Assembly (NCBI RefSeq): GCF_018143015.1
Contig: NC_054744.1
Coordinates: forward strand, 3,989,059-4,053,058
From: Lytechinus variegatus
Lineage: Eukaryota; Echinodermata; Echinoidea; Temnopleuroida; Toxopneustidae
DNA: 64,000 bases
Reading direction: 5' to 3'
This document shows positions 24,946 through 35,647 of this stretch, in pieces. Position 1 is the stretch's first letter, and each line of letters starts with the position of its first letter. Made by a program: the position numbers and the translations under genes. The notes under the pieces are model-generated. The model did not search any database. It saw only the letters and a list, made by a program, of their open reading frames with translations, and was not told the origin of the DNA.

Positions 24946-26915
24946 CACTCAAAATCGAAATCTAAGGAAAATCCAGACAGATGTCGTTGTAATTGTCTTT
25001 TATTCGAAATGATGACTTCCATTAATTGTTTATTTATGAACGCATGATTTTTTTTCTCTCTCTCTAGGGGAGTGAATCAGTAAAAAAAATCTGTCCGATA
25101 ATAATATACGCAAGAGAGCTAAGCAACCGAGCTGATGACGGGAAGCTATTTTTGTCACCTTTAAATCTTTAATTGGTTTTCTTTTGTTGAACATTTGTGA
25201 TGAGATAAATGTGTTATGAAAAATATTAGACACCCGGGTTGGACAACCGCCCACACGGTACCACTGTCCAGTTTATCAAAACTTTATCTTATACATTGTT
25301 AAGCTTACTCATTCCGCGCAGGCGCGATTTCATATTAATCAATTAGCGTTGTGTTTTATACAACTTTCATGGGCTCGTATCTTGCTTCTGCGGTTAGTGA
25401 CAGTGCATGATGTTTAATCATCACCATTCTACTATTGTTTTTATATGAAAAAACTCCACGTGAATAACTAAATGGGAAACGTTCCATGACAACACCAATC
25501 TAATTACCAATCAAAGATAATTTCCTTTTGTAAGTGGCAAAGAAAATGGGTTAAAAAGTAACGAGAATTATTCCTTTTTGGTGTAATCAAATTAACCTAT
25601 TACGTAACATTATTATCTAATTCTCACACATTTCCTGCTCTTTTGTTTCTGCCAGATTTCATGAAAGTGAACCTGCTTCGTGACAGGTGTAGACATAGTA
25701 CACGAGGTTTTTGTGTACTATGTGCTTTTGAATATGATTTATAAGAGAAGTTGGCGAGAGAGCAAAATGTACATCTTCAAAAAGTTGATTAATGTCGTAA
25801 CAGTTTTGTCATAATTCAAAGATTAAAAGTCGATGAGGTTAGTGAAAGTAGAAAGTATCATATCGAAAAATAAGTTTCACATTATTTTTCCCTTTTTGTA
25901 CTCTATTGTGACATTTTCATGCACCACAAAAAAAACCCCGTCATGTGAGAGGGGAAACTGAAGGAAAGAAGAGTGAAATGGGGGGGGGGGTGCAGATGGG
26001 TGCTCTTGCCCTCACCCCACCCCCAAAATAATGAAATAAAAAATAACACTTAAAGAAAAATCAAATCAGAAAATGAAAAAGAATAATATTAATAGTAATA
26101 ATAAAAAATCGCGACCAAGAAAAAAAAAGAAAAGGAAAGAGAGAAGGGTGAAATACAACATTGAATTTTTGAAATGAAAATGTCAAGACTTTTGCTCGTT
26201 CGCTTTGCTTGCAAAATTTTTATTAATTTCTGTGTCTAGCTCCGTATTTTTTGGCTCATTACGCCTACTAATAGAGAAACAGATGCAGAGAAAGACAGAC
26301 AGACAGACAGACATGCAAATAGAAGCTGGCATAAGATAGAACGACGTTGAGTGAGTGAGAGGAATATCAAAGCAATGCAAAAGAAAATGAAGTTGAATAG
26401 AAATTGACCGAATGTCGATTAAACATTTAGCCTTTGTTATAGATATATATTTTATTTTTGGGATTTATGCATAAAAACTAAGATCAGAGATAAACCTTTA
26501 TTAGTCGCAGCTTATTTCGAAAATTAATTTTAATAAGGAGTTATTAACTTAATCCAAAAATATTTTTCCCAATTCATATATATGTGATCAGTCCCGAAAC
26601 CTGTTGTAGGAAAAGGGAGAAATTGAAAATAGTGCAGAAAATGACGTCATGGTTTATTGTTAGGTTGATGTGGTCGTCATGGCAGTAGCTCTCCAAAACA
26701 CAGAAAAAGTTTGAAGAAGAGGGCGCTGTATACGTCAAGGCTTCGAGGTGATTTATTATCCTAATTACCTCAATGACAATGATTTCTACCATAAATTTCG
26801 AATTTTCCAAAGTTGCCCATATCATAGTTTATCGTAATGATCCACAAAACTTAACCGATCTGGCATATTGTGTGTATGCGAGATCATGCAGAAATCATTT
26901 CCACGGGAATAGATC
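24946..26915. other. Intergenic, no gene recognised
   Basis: It holds a G run at 25980-25990, purine-rich sequence at 26030-26150 and a short (GACA)n at 26297-26318. No gene is supported. Confidence 0.5.
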
Positions 26916-26919
26916 GCTC

Positions 26920-28470
26920 AATAGATTAATTCTATAAATCATGAAATATTTCTCTATAAACTCGACAATTTTGGAGTTCATGGGAAGGCCTTGGAGTGGT
27001 TCAAAAAATGCCTCTCATATCGTAAACAATTCGTAAGCATAAATGAAAAAAATTCTTCTCTACAAAACGTTAACAGGGGTGTCCCTCAAGGCAGCCTTCT
27101 AGGCCCACGTTTATTCATCATCTACATAAACATGATAAATGACATCCAGAACTCTTTTAAAATATTATTTTATGACCTTTTTGCATGCAGATGATTCAAA
27201 TGTACTCTATTCTTTTCCCAACACCGAAATTTAAATTAATGTCCTGAAGACTGAACTGGATAAGTTGGTACAATGGATAAGGGCTAACAAATTATCATTT
27301 GTTGTACATAAAACCCGAAATGCATGCTTTTCAGCAATTCTTTAGAACACGTACCATTCAATATTAAACTGGACAATATATACATCGAAATTGCAACTAC
27401 AACAACATTTTAGGTCTCACAATAGACAACAAATCATCTTGGAAAACAATTATTGACTATATGTATATATATATGTCATACAATTTTACGCAATATTGGT
27501 GTTATCAACAAAGTTAAGTTTTTTCTTCCAACATCCTCTCGAAAAATGCCTTACTCAATATTAATCTTACTCTATCTAAATTACGGGACGGTACGTAGGC
27601 TGGGGAAATATTTCAACCTACCTAGCTTTTTAGACTTTTTAGACAAAAGAATGCGTTGCGTGTTATGTTTAACCTGTCCTGGAGATTCCATACAGATCAC
27701 TTGTTTTTCAACTATAAAATTTTGAAAATAAAAACTGTGTACCAATATAACTTAGGTCAATTCATGCATCAGTTAAACAATAATATTTTACCACCCATAT
27801 TTAATTCTTCATTTAACAAAATAAAACTTTTCACAAATATCCCACACGCCAATCAGATGAATTCCATCTACCACTTCCCCGGACCATCCTTGCAAAAATC
27901 AATATTATTTACTTTTTAAGGCCCAAGACTCTCTTAGCTTAAACTCATTCAAATTTAAGTTAAAAAAGTTTCTCCAAGATAATCACTGAATTGGAAATTG
28001 AACTCTTCATCATTCAAACTACTTTTTACATGAATACCATTATACGTACACTTTTTCATATCTTTCGTTATCCTGTTGATCAGCGAGGTCGGTTTGTGAG
28101 TGCTTGGCATTTATTCTGGAGACCTTTAATGATCTCTTCCCAATTTCCCTTTCTATTGTCATTTTCTCTCTATTTTTTTTTATTTAACTGGTGTATGCTC
28201 AAGCTGTATTTTTTATTTTTTGTTTATATATACTATGTACCTACAAGAATGTTTTGTATTGGGAGGCTGCACTCTACAAGCTCCGATTTTTAGCAGCCTT
28301 TCCTTATAAACTCCATTTACAACCTCAGTGTTATAATATAATAATATTGAGTATAATTTTTATACATGGAGATTTGAGATAGGTTTTTCTTGCATATTTG
28401 TATGTCAAATGTACAAAACATATTGTAATCATTCGGAAATGTATTAAACGAAATGAAATGAAATTCTTAT
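26920..28470 (+). mobile_element. 5'-truncated LINE with reverse transcriptase remains
   Basis: Reverse transcriptase signatures occur in order but in shifting frames. First comes LEWFKKCLSYRKQF with GVPQGSLLGPRLFIIYIN at about 26985-27140. Then HADDSN, the catalytic (F/Y)xDD-type motif, near 27185, and NKVKFFLPTSSRKM near 27500. A C-terminal segment at 27656-27990 ends SLNSFKFKLKKFLQDNH. A 3' untranslated part with a stem-loop near 28262-28300 and a short GAAAT tail at 28450-28470 closes the element. Several frame breaks show it is dead. The layout fits the Jockey/CR1/Daphne range of LINEs, but I cannot place the clade. Confidence 0.85.
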
Positions 28471-30600
28471 TCTTTTTCATGTTTCAAGATTTTTAGAGTA
28501 TCCAAAGGGAGCCCCTATAGCTGTCCGCACCGGAGAGACAGGACAGCTAGGGCTGTACGGTGTCGTAAGATCCAGTAACCTGTAAGATACAATAATCTTA
28601 ATTTTTTTCAAGAAAAGAAGAGGAAGAAGAAAATTTGGCGATAATAGTCAAATATGACTGGTCTCTATTATTACCCCCAAAAACCAACAATGACAACATC
28701 AAAATATTTTACTGTAAACAATCAGTTCACTTGTACATATTGCATGATGTTCTTATGAAACATGGATATAACATGATCATTTTGTTTCTCTTGGGTATCA
28801 TTATAATTCCATCGCCTTAAAAAAGTTTCGTAAGTCCCACATTATCATACTTTACTCTCTCAAATGCTCAAATCGACTTTCTATTGAGGGCGATTTAAAA
28901 GTATAGTATGGCCAATGCCCCGCCACTTCCGCCCCCCCCCCCTCCTGTTATTGTTGGTCTGTAGATTTGTATCTTGGTCATGAATATACTTTGATATCAA
29001 GAACATCAACCAACTTGATTGATGCATTCATTAGTATCATAGCCTTTGAAATCAATGGCCGCATAATGATCATGATGATATCGATATAAATTATGGAGAA
29101 TAGCGCATTAACTTTTACATTAAAAAGCAGAACTGCCATTGAAATATTGACAATTTTAACTTCAATCAATTAGAATGAAAAAGGAAGGGGTACATTTAAA
29201 AAATAGAGAGAAAACAGAGAAGAAAGTGTGAAGATAAAGTCAGTTTAAAATAGAACATGGGCTTTAAACCTTTTCGGATTTTGACCAAATAGAGAAGAGA
29301 AACCAGAATCTACTAATATTTACCGAATAAAATCCTGACTTTGGCTAAACAAAATTGAATCGGTCCCAAACATGGTGCATATTTCAGTAGTCTTTGATTG
29401 CCAAGAAAAGCATAATATGCCACACTCGCATCATGGACCTACATGTATGGACCTGTATGATCAAACTCTACTGATCAACCGGTCTGGTTTGTAATACAAA
29501 CTGGCGCCATCTATTGTCCTCTCTTTGGATTACACTTAGGGGGCGCGGTTCTTGGACTAAATTTGAGGGGGTGCTCTCCTGGGATATTAAGGAACTTTTC
29601 ACATTGGTCATTTCAATAAAAGGGAAAAATTTAATATCGTGGCAGCATATGAGCTAGCCTCTTGTCGAGGCCCCGGCTGCTGCTTCCCGAGCGAAGCGAG
29701 GGATATCCTAATTCGCGAAGATAATTATGCCTGGCGAGCGCAGCAATGCACTCTGCGAATTAGCGAATTTGTTGTCATTTCTGTACATTATAATTTTGTT
29801 CTTTACATTGTATTTTTTTGTTGTATGTGAAATATGCACTCAATCTTTCGATATGCAGCAATAGCGAGAGGGGGTGCTGGGAACTGCATGGTGGCGGTAA
29901 AATCAGCCCCTTCAAAATACACGTATGTGAATTCAAACTTTGTTTTTAAAATCTTAAACACTTGTTTAAAATTTCTAAAAAAAAACTAATGTGCGATTCA
30001 CATAGTAAACAGCGTTGTTTAGATTATTTTTAACAGTGTATCACCCCCATACCCGGCGAAAAACTAGTGTGAATTATTATGCGCCGTAGCGTATAAAGCG
30101 ACCAATAATTGAGAAAAATCACATATTCAAACCGCTGGTAAATATATTTCAGACCCATTCCATCCCCATATAATTATAGCACCCATCAGGACAAGGCATT
30201 TCGTTTCACGTGACTGGTAATCAAGAAGGGTGCCTTTTTTACCCTCTCCTTGCATTTTAATTATTTATACACGAGGGAGCGTAGAGACAGAGCGGCAGAA
30301 ATTCCTATTTTCTTGAGCGAAAGGTTACATTTCAGAAACCTTTGGAATCAATAGTAGGTATAATATGGTATTACATGGAATGGGTTTATAGCATCAATGG
30401 CCATGGCACCCTCTCCCCCCTTTTAACAATATTACGAAGGAATTAAGTGACCGATTAGAAACTTTAGAAAATGAAACTTCTTTGTTTGAAGCACTATGTT
30501 ATAAGAAAATTTTCGAATCCTTAAACAGATCATGGTGGAAATAGAAAAAAAGGTTACATATTCAAACTGCTTGTAAATGTCTTTTAGAACCATTTCATCT
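28471..30600. other. Intergenic, no gene recognised
   Basis: C run at 28929-28940. A stretch at 29670-29770 has CGAGCGAAGCGAGG and GCGAATTAGCGAA words of unknown nature. No coding gene was recognised. Confidence 0.45.
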
Positions 30601-30620
30601 ACATGTTATAGCACCTAACG

Positions 30621-30906
30621 ATAAGATTCGGACCGGACAAAAAAATTGCAAATTTGTCGTTTGTTCAGAGTCCAGGGGAGCGTTTCATGAAAGCACTTGT
30701 CAGACGTTTTATCCATAGTAACAGTATTCTCAGCCAATCAGCATCAGAGAAAGATGTCAGATCTGACAACTTGTCGGACGAAGATATTGATGAAACGCCC
30801 CCAGGACGACACTTTGTTTCCTTCACTGATTTGCGACAAAGACTGTTTTTGACAATAGATGTTCTGCGTTATAGAAAGAGGCTGCGAAGTGATTGCTAAA
30901 ACGCCC
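30621..30906. mobile_element. MITE family M, copy 3, left-truncated and carrying a nested insertion
   Basis: AAGATTCGGACCGGAC and the right terminus GCTGCGAAGTGATTGCTAAAA match copies 1 and 2. The left inverted repeat is absent. A second element at 30677-30800 splits the middle. Confidence 0.7.
30677..30800. mobile_element. Nested mini-MITE, 124 bp, with CCAGG target duplication
   Basis: The ends GGAGCGTTTCATGAAAG and ATATTGATGAAACGCCC are inverted. CCAGG stands on both sides (30672-30676 and 30801-30805) and copies 1 and 2 of the host element lack the insert. A diverged partial relative lies at 51430-51490. Confidence 0.7.
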
Positions 30907-31680
30907 TATTGTCTCGATATAAACCCCTTTAAAAAGTTTGGAAATCTTACTTTGATCGATAATCCCTCCTTCGGTTTGAGTAAATATTAATATGTGACTG
31001 ATACCAATGAGTATATCATTTAATTCCTTTAAAATGATATTCTACATGATATGATTATGGTTTGGTGAAGTGCCTTAAAATGTGGGGCAAGGTCAAAATT
31101 CAAAAGTTGCAAAATGACGCAATATTGAAAGTCACTGTTTTTTTCCGTGGTGAAGAGTGTGTTTCTCGGCGGTTTCTTTTGTTTTCATGCACCTTGGAGA
31201 TCTGTGAGATAACATGGTTTGAAATATCCACGCGTGTTTGTCTGTTTGTTATGTGTTTGCTTGTGCAGAGGGTGTTTGATTCCATGTTAAAGTTGATGTC
31301 AAGGAAAAAATGGAACCAGTGAGATTCGAACCTGTCATCTCTGCTTGCATAGTTTAAAATTGGGAGTTGGGAGAAATTAATGGCCAAACTCAGATTTCTA
31401 AACTATTTAGTAGTTAGTATATGACGTTCGATCGAGTGCCGTGTTAGATTACTATGAAGTGCATTTTTTTCTTTTATAAGAGGTCAATTGTGTAGAAACG
31501 TTGATCAAATAACATGAAAGGCATGTTTTTGTTTATCTTTCTCTGAAAACTATCAGTTTCATTTGATGGTAGTCTATCTTCCTGAATGATATCATGTTAA
31601 TGGTAAAGCGGAAAAAATACCTAAATGTCGGCCAATCGGTGAAAGATATCAGAACTTTTCAAGGACGGTTGAATCAAAAT
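30907..31680. other. Intergenic, no gene recognised
   Basis: A T-loop-like GGTTCGAATC occurs on the minus strand near 31330, but no tRNA can be folded around it. I see nothing else. Confidence 0.45.
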
Positions 31681-31686
31681 TTAAAA

Positions 31687-31818
31687 AGGCTTTATTTTAA
31701 AGAACAGATGAACAAAAACAGTTTCAGATTCATTGGTTCGTTCGATCATAATGAGAGACTTCATCTTAAAGAACAGATGAACAAAAATAGTTTCAGATTC
31801 ATTGGTTCGTTCGATTAT
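31687..31818. repeat. Tandem duplication, two roughly 66-bp units
   Basis: Both units contain AAAGAACAGATGAACAAAAA and CAGATTCATTGGTTCGTTCG and differ at only a few positions, so the duplication is recent. Confidence 0.85.
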
Positions 31819-31968
31819 AACATGTATAACGCGAGACAATAATAGCCGAGAGTCATTTGACACGCTTTCATTGGATAGCATTTTGATTTGATTTGATATG
31901 AATTGGGACTTGTAAAATTGATTTTTTTGTGTTTTAATGTACTTTAATATACTGGTTTACTAGCGTAC

Positions 31969-32194
31969 CTGGAGGGGGGAAGGGGCAGTCTGCCCCCCTG
32001 ACGAGTCACAACCCATGCAATGGACGTATCTCTGCCCCCTAACACGCATGAAACACCTCCCCCCCCTGACGAGCTTGAAGGCCCTTTTTTTTGTCCCTTA
32101 TTTTCTGGTACAATATCCTTTATTTGTGATTGAAGACCCTTTTTTATGTGTGGACGGTTTTGCCCCCCTATGGAAAATCCTAGGTACGCCACTG
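31969..32194. mobile_element. GGCGTACC-type short element, complete
   Basis: The left end TAGCGTACCTGGAGGGGG and the right end TCCTAGGTACGCCACTG are inverted. G- or C-run-rich blocks containing TGCCCCCCTGACGAG lie inside. No transposase is present. Ends of the CAGTGGCGTA type are reported for hAT-like elements. The assignment is inference. Confidence 0.65.
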
Positions 32195-34040
32195 TATTGG
32201 GTTGATTAAACTGATCAAGATAAGTTACCACATGAACCGCAAAACGACTTAAACCTCATTGTATCTTATATACATCTGTATTCCTACTTAAGTATAATGA
32301 TTAATGTGACAGCATAGTGGCTTTTTCGGAATTTCTTTTTTTTTTAATTATGTGTTTTATTACCGCAAAATCATAAAAAAACCTTAAAATAGGTTCAGAT
32401 GAGTGCACGTTGAAAACCTTCAGTACGTCCGTTTTCAGGGCTATTTTAAAATTAGGTTTTGTTATGACTGATTTTCTGGGTCACCATAGTCCTATATGTT
32501 TGAAATTAATGCATTATCAAACATAAAGAAAACAAACGTCATGGTACAAGAATTTAAATTTACAAGTAAAACAACAAGATAGAATGCCAGACTTGAACTA
32601 AAAATTGGGTTATAGCGCTGCGCCTGAAGCACTTCACGAATTTGTGTTGAATTGTATTTCTAATTGTTATTAATTGCAGTTGCTAAGTAATATTTTGGGA
32701 TATTATTGATAACTAAGTTACCGTTTTTGGAAATGATTTTTACAGACCCTTATTTTAGACAGCAGGCTTTTCTAAAAAAAAATGACAATGAATATGACTT
32801 GATGACTCATAACAGAGCATTTTTTGTACTAGCAACAATGGTACATTCGGCTCAAAATCAAAGGCAGAGGCGGGGCTTCGGATTGGGGGCACCAAACCTC
32901 TGGGATATTTTAAGTATAAAAATAACGATACTTTGTCATCTTTCCACGTATGCTATTCTTTTTTGAAAGGATAATCTGTTTATTGTGTGTTTTTTTCAAT
33001 GAGATTCGCTCTTCCGATTGCGGCGCACTATAGTTCGCACAATTTGCACCCTCCCCCCTCCATCACTCTCTCTTTCTCTCGTCTCTTTCCTTTCCCCATT
33101 CCGGCCATGTGCTCTTCTCTTTTGACTCAGACTTTTTATTTTTCTCTCTCTTTCTCCCCCCCCCCCTCATTATAGTTTACCCCCATTTCCCATTCATTAT
33201 CTATCTCATTAATGCGATCTCTTCTCCAATTTTTACGTTACATTTTCCATAATATTTTGTCTCACTCCCTTACAGCTCGATCATTCACAAGTCCTTATTC
33301 TCACTCCTGTAGACTGTAGAGTTCCTTCAATGTTGATGTAGACTGTAGATTTCACATTGAAAACGTTACATCAATATACAGACATTTCTTTAATGTATAA
33401 CTCTTAGCATTTCTCTTAATCAATCTGCAAAAATAAAAGAACAAATACGGAAAATAGCGATCAATATATACATACATTATTGCAATGGTCCAGCCATTGT
33501 CTTTATGCACAATGCAGAGTAAGAAACATATCAAATATTACACATATATATACATTTACACAATTATTAATGAAACAGTTTTTTGTAATACCAATACATA
33601 AAACATTAACTTACTAAACTTGAGGGGATCATATCCACAAATTGCGATTTAGAAGTTGAAAGTCTTTTAAAATGGGTATAAAAGATATTGGTATTCCAGC
33701 AAGCCCGTACACGATTGCCCCCCCCCCCACCAGCGGAGGGGTGGTCACTTTGGTTATTTTCATTGACCAAAACAGACTTCAATATAAATAAAGCGAATAG
33801 ATTTCTACTTTTCAGAAAGTCTGAACCCCAACCATGTGAAATCTCATTCTTTTTTTAGGTTCTATTTAGGGGAGATGCAAAAACTCTGACCCCCCCCCCG
33901 TTTGTACTGCCCTTGGTAATCTCGCCCTACCAAGACCCCCTCCCCTGCTCCCTTCTTGATACGCTACTGTACTATTTAGTGAAATAAACGAGAAGTGGAT
34001 GGATTGGTAGATAAAAGTAATGACCATCAAAACTCACAAA
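32195..34040. other. Intergenic, no gene recognised
   Basis: Contains a CT-rich tract at 33045-33180 and C runs at 33161-33170, 33718-33729 and 33890-33899. AAGACCCCCTCCCC followed by ATACGCTACTG at 33930-33970 resembles one end of a GGCGTACC-type element. Confidence 0.4.
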
Positions 34041-34212
34041 TATATCGTCGCACGCACCACGAACCGTCCGACACTGGTAAATAATTTGCTCTCCTTGTAG
34101 GTGCACTTATTGCTGGTTTTAAAAAAGCTTTTCTTTCAATGCGTTTTCTGCCAAACTAACTTTCGCATCGAAGTGCGCAGAGAGGACGGTTTATGGTGCG
34201 TGCGACGATATA
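34041..34212. mobile_element. MITE, 172 bp, with 29-bp terminal inverted repeats
   Basis: TATATCGTCGCACGCACCAC at the left is answered by GGTGCGTGCGACGATATA at the right. The arms cover 34041-34069 and 34184-34212 with only two or three mismatches. Flanking TA would fit a TA target duplication. Confidence 0.85.
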
Positions 34213-35600
34213 AAATAGACTGTATATAATATATCACCTACTGTAATGACATAATAAGAAGGCCTATTACCACATAATCGTCTGTAATAGTCTGGAGCTA
34301 AAAAAAAAAGTCATTGCCCCCTTTAAACACCAATGACATACATTCTGAATCATCTTTACATGGTTTAATACCATTTGAATATCAAAGGTGCATGTCAATC
34401 CCCAAATATTTGGTGGTGACTTTGCAGTAGAATCTATTAAAAAAACAATTGTAAGCCTAAACATTCGACTCCAAAAAACGAACAATAATCATGAACATAA
34501 TTCGAATTTGTGACGTACATATTTCAAACCTATATTTTGGATGAAGACAAATTGTGACCATGGATGCCATTGAAACAATTTATTATCTAAATCACTCGTC
34601 CTTAATTGTGGTCAAACAATACTGCAGTCACTTAATATAATACCCGAATTCAATATGCTTTAACAAACACTCTTAAAAAGGTTGGGCAAAAAGGCCCAAT
34701 TTTTAACCATCACTGCGTTAAATTCTGTCCCAATTGGGTATCAAACTTGCTCAACTGGATAATAATTGCCTATAATATATATATTTTTACCTACATACAT
34801 TACCCAACACAGTGGACAGTATGTTGCCCAACATTTCAAGTGAGAACTTTGGTGACTGATCATTTTCAAAACAACTAGAGCATCACATATTTTGCTGTTA
34901 TATGTTCGCTATATTGGATATGTGGGAACGATTTAATTCAGTCGACAAAATGTGAATAAATAAATAGAATGAAATCAATCTGAACCATTACGTAAATCAG
35001 AATCTGAACGAAAAACTAGAATTATAATCGAATTATGAAACTGTAATTCCTACTTCAGGAACTGCCCTTTTTGGTGCAGGTCAGTTGTGACCTTAACCGA
35101 AAGTACAATCTTATCACAATTAGGTAACGAATATCCTTACAACGTGTGAAAACAATTTACACTTTAAAATGTATCCGGATATCAGATGTAAGGAACCGAT
35201 ATCAGTCATAATCACTACAAATTGACCCGGTTGGACATTTCCTTCTGGAAACAATGTTTTTTTCTCTCTTGGTAAGAATAGAATAATGATCTTTTCTTTC
35301 TAATAAAAAAAATTAAGTAGAAAAATTATTGTTGCGATATGATGTGCAAGATATGAGTTGTGTATGATCGATTAAGCATCTTACAGTTAAAGTTTTAGAA
35401 AAAAAAATAATGTGTATGCTATTTGTTTGATCTTTGAAATGCACCATATTGACAATGAAAACATGTATGGTACATAATACGTGAAACAGATTATGATCTG
35501 ATCTGGTTCATGCATGGCGTTTGTTTCTCTTTACAAAACATCAAATGGACCAGCCACCGATATCGAGTAAAATAATTTCATAAAAAAAAGTTTCAGTCAT
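34213..35600. other. Intergenic; possible TTGGGCA-type element, no gene
   Basis: At 34677-34850 the words TTGGGCAA, GGCCCAAT and TTGCCCAACA recur, similar in style to the element at 39910-40160 but without clear ends. The remainder is AT-rich and unremarkable. Confidence 0.4.
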
Positions 35601-35604
35601 TTCT

Positions 35605-35610
35605 TTTAAT
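35605..35610 (-). terminator. Possible poly(A) signal ATTAAA of the Ig receptor gene
   Basis: On the minus strand ATTAAA lies about 38 bp past the stop codon. It is the common variant of AATAAA. A very short 3' UTR would result, so a further downstream signal remains possible. Confidence 0.3.
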
Positions 35611-35647
35611 AGGTTGGCGATGATGAATTGTCTAATCCTCTATATTT

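Noticed and set aside
31300-31345. T-loop-like GGTTCGAATC on the minus strand
   Set aside because: The T stem mismatches and no D arm or anticodon arm can be placed.
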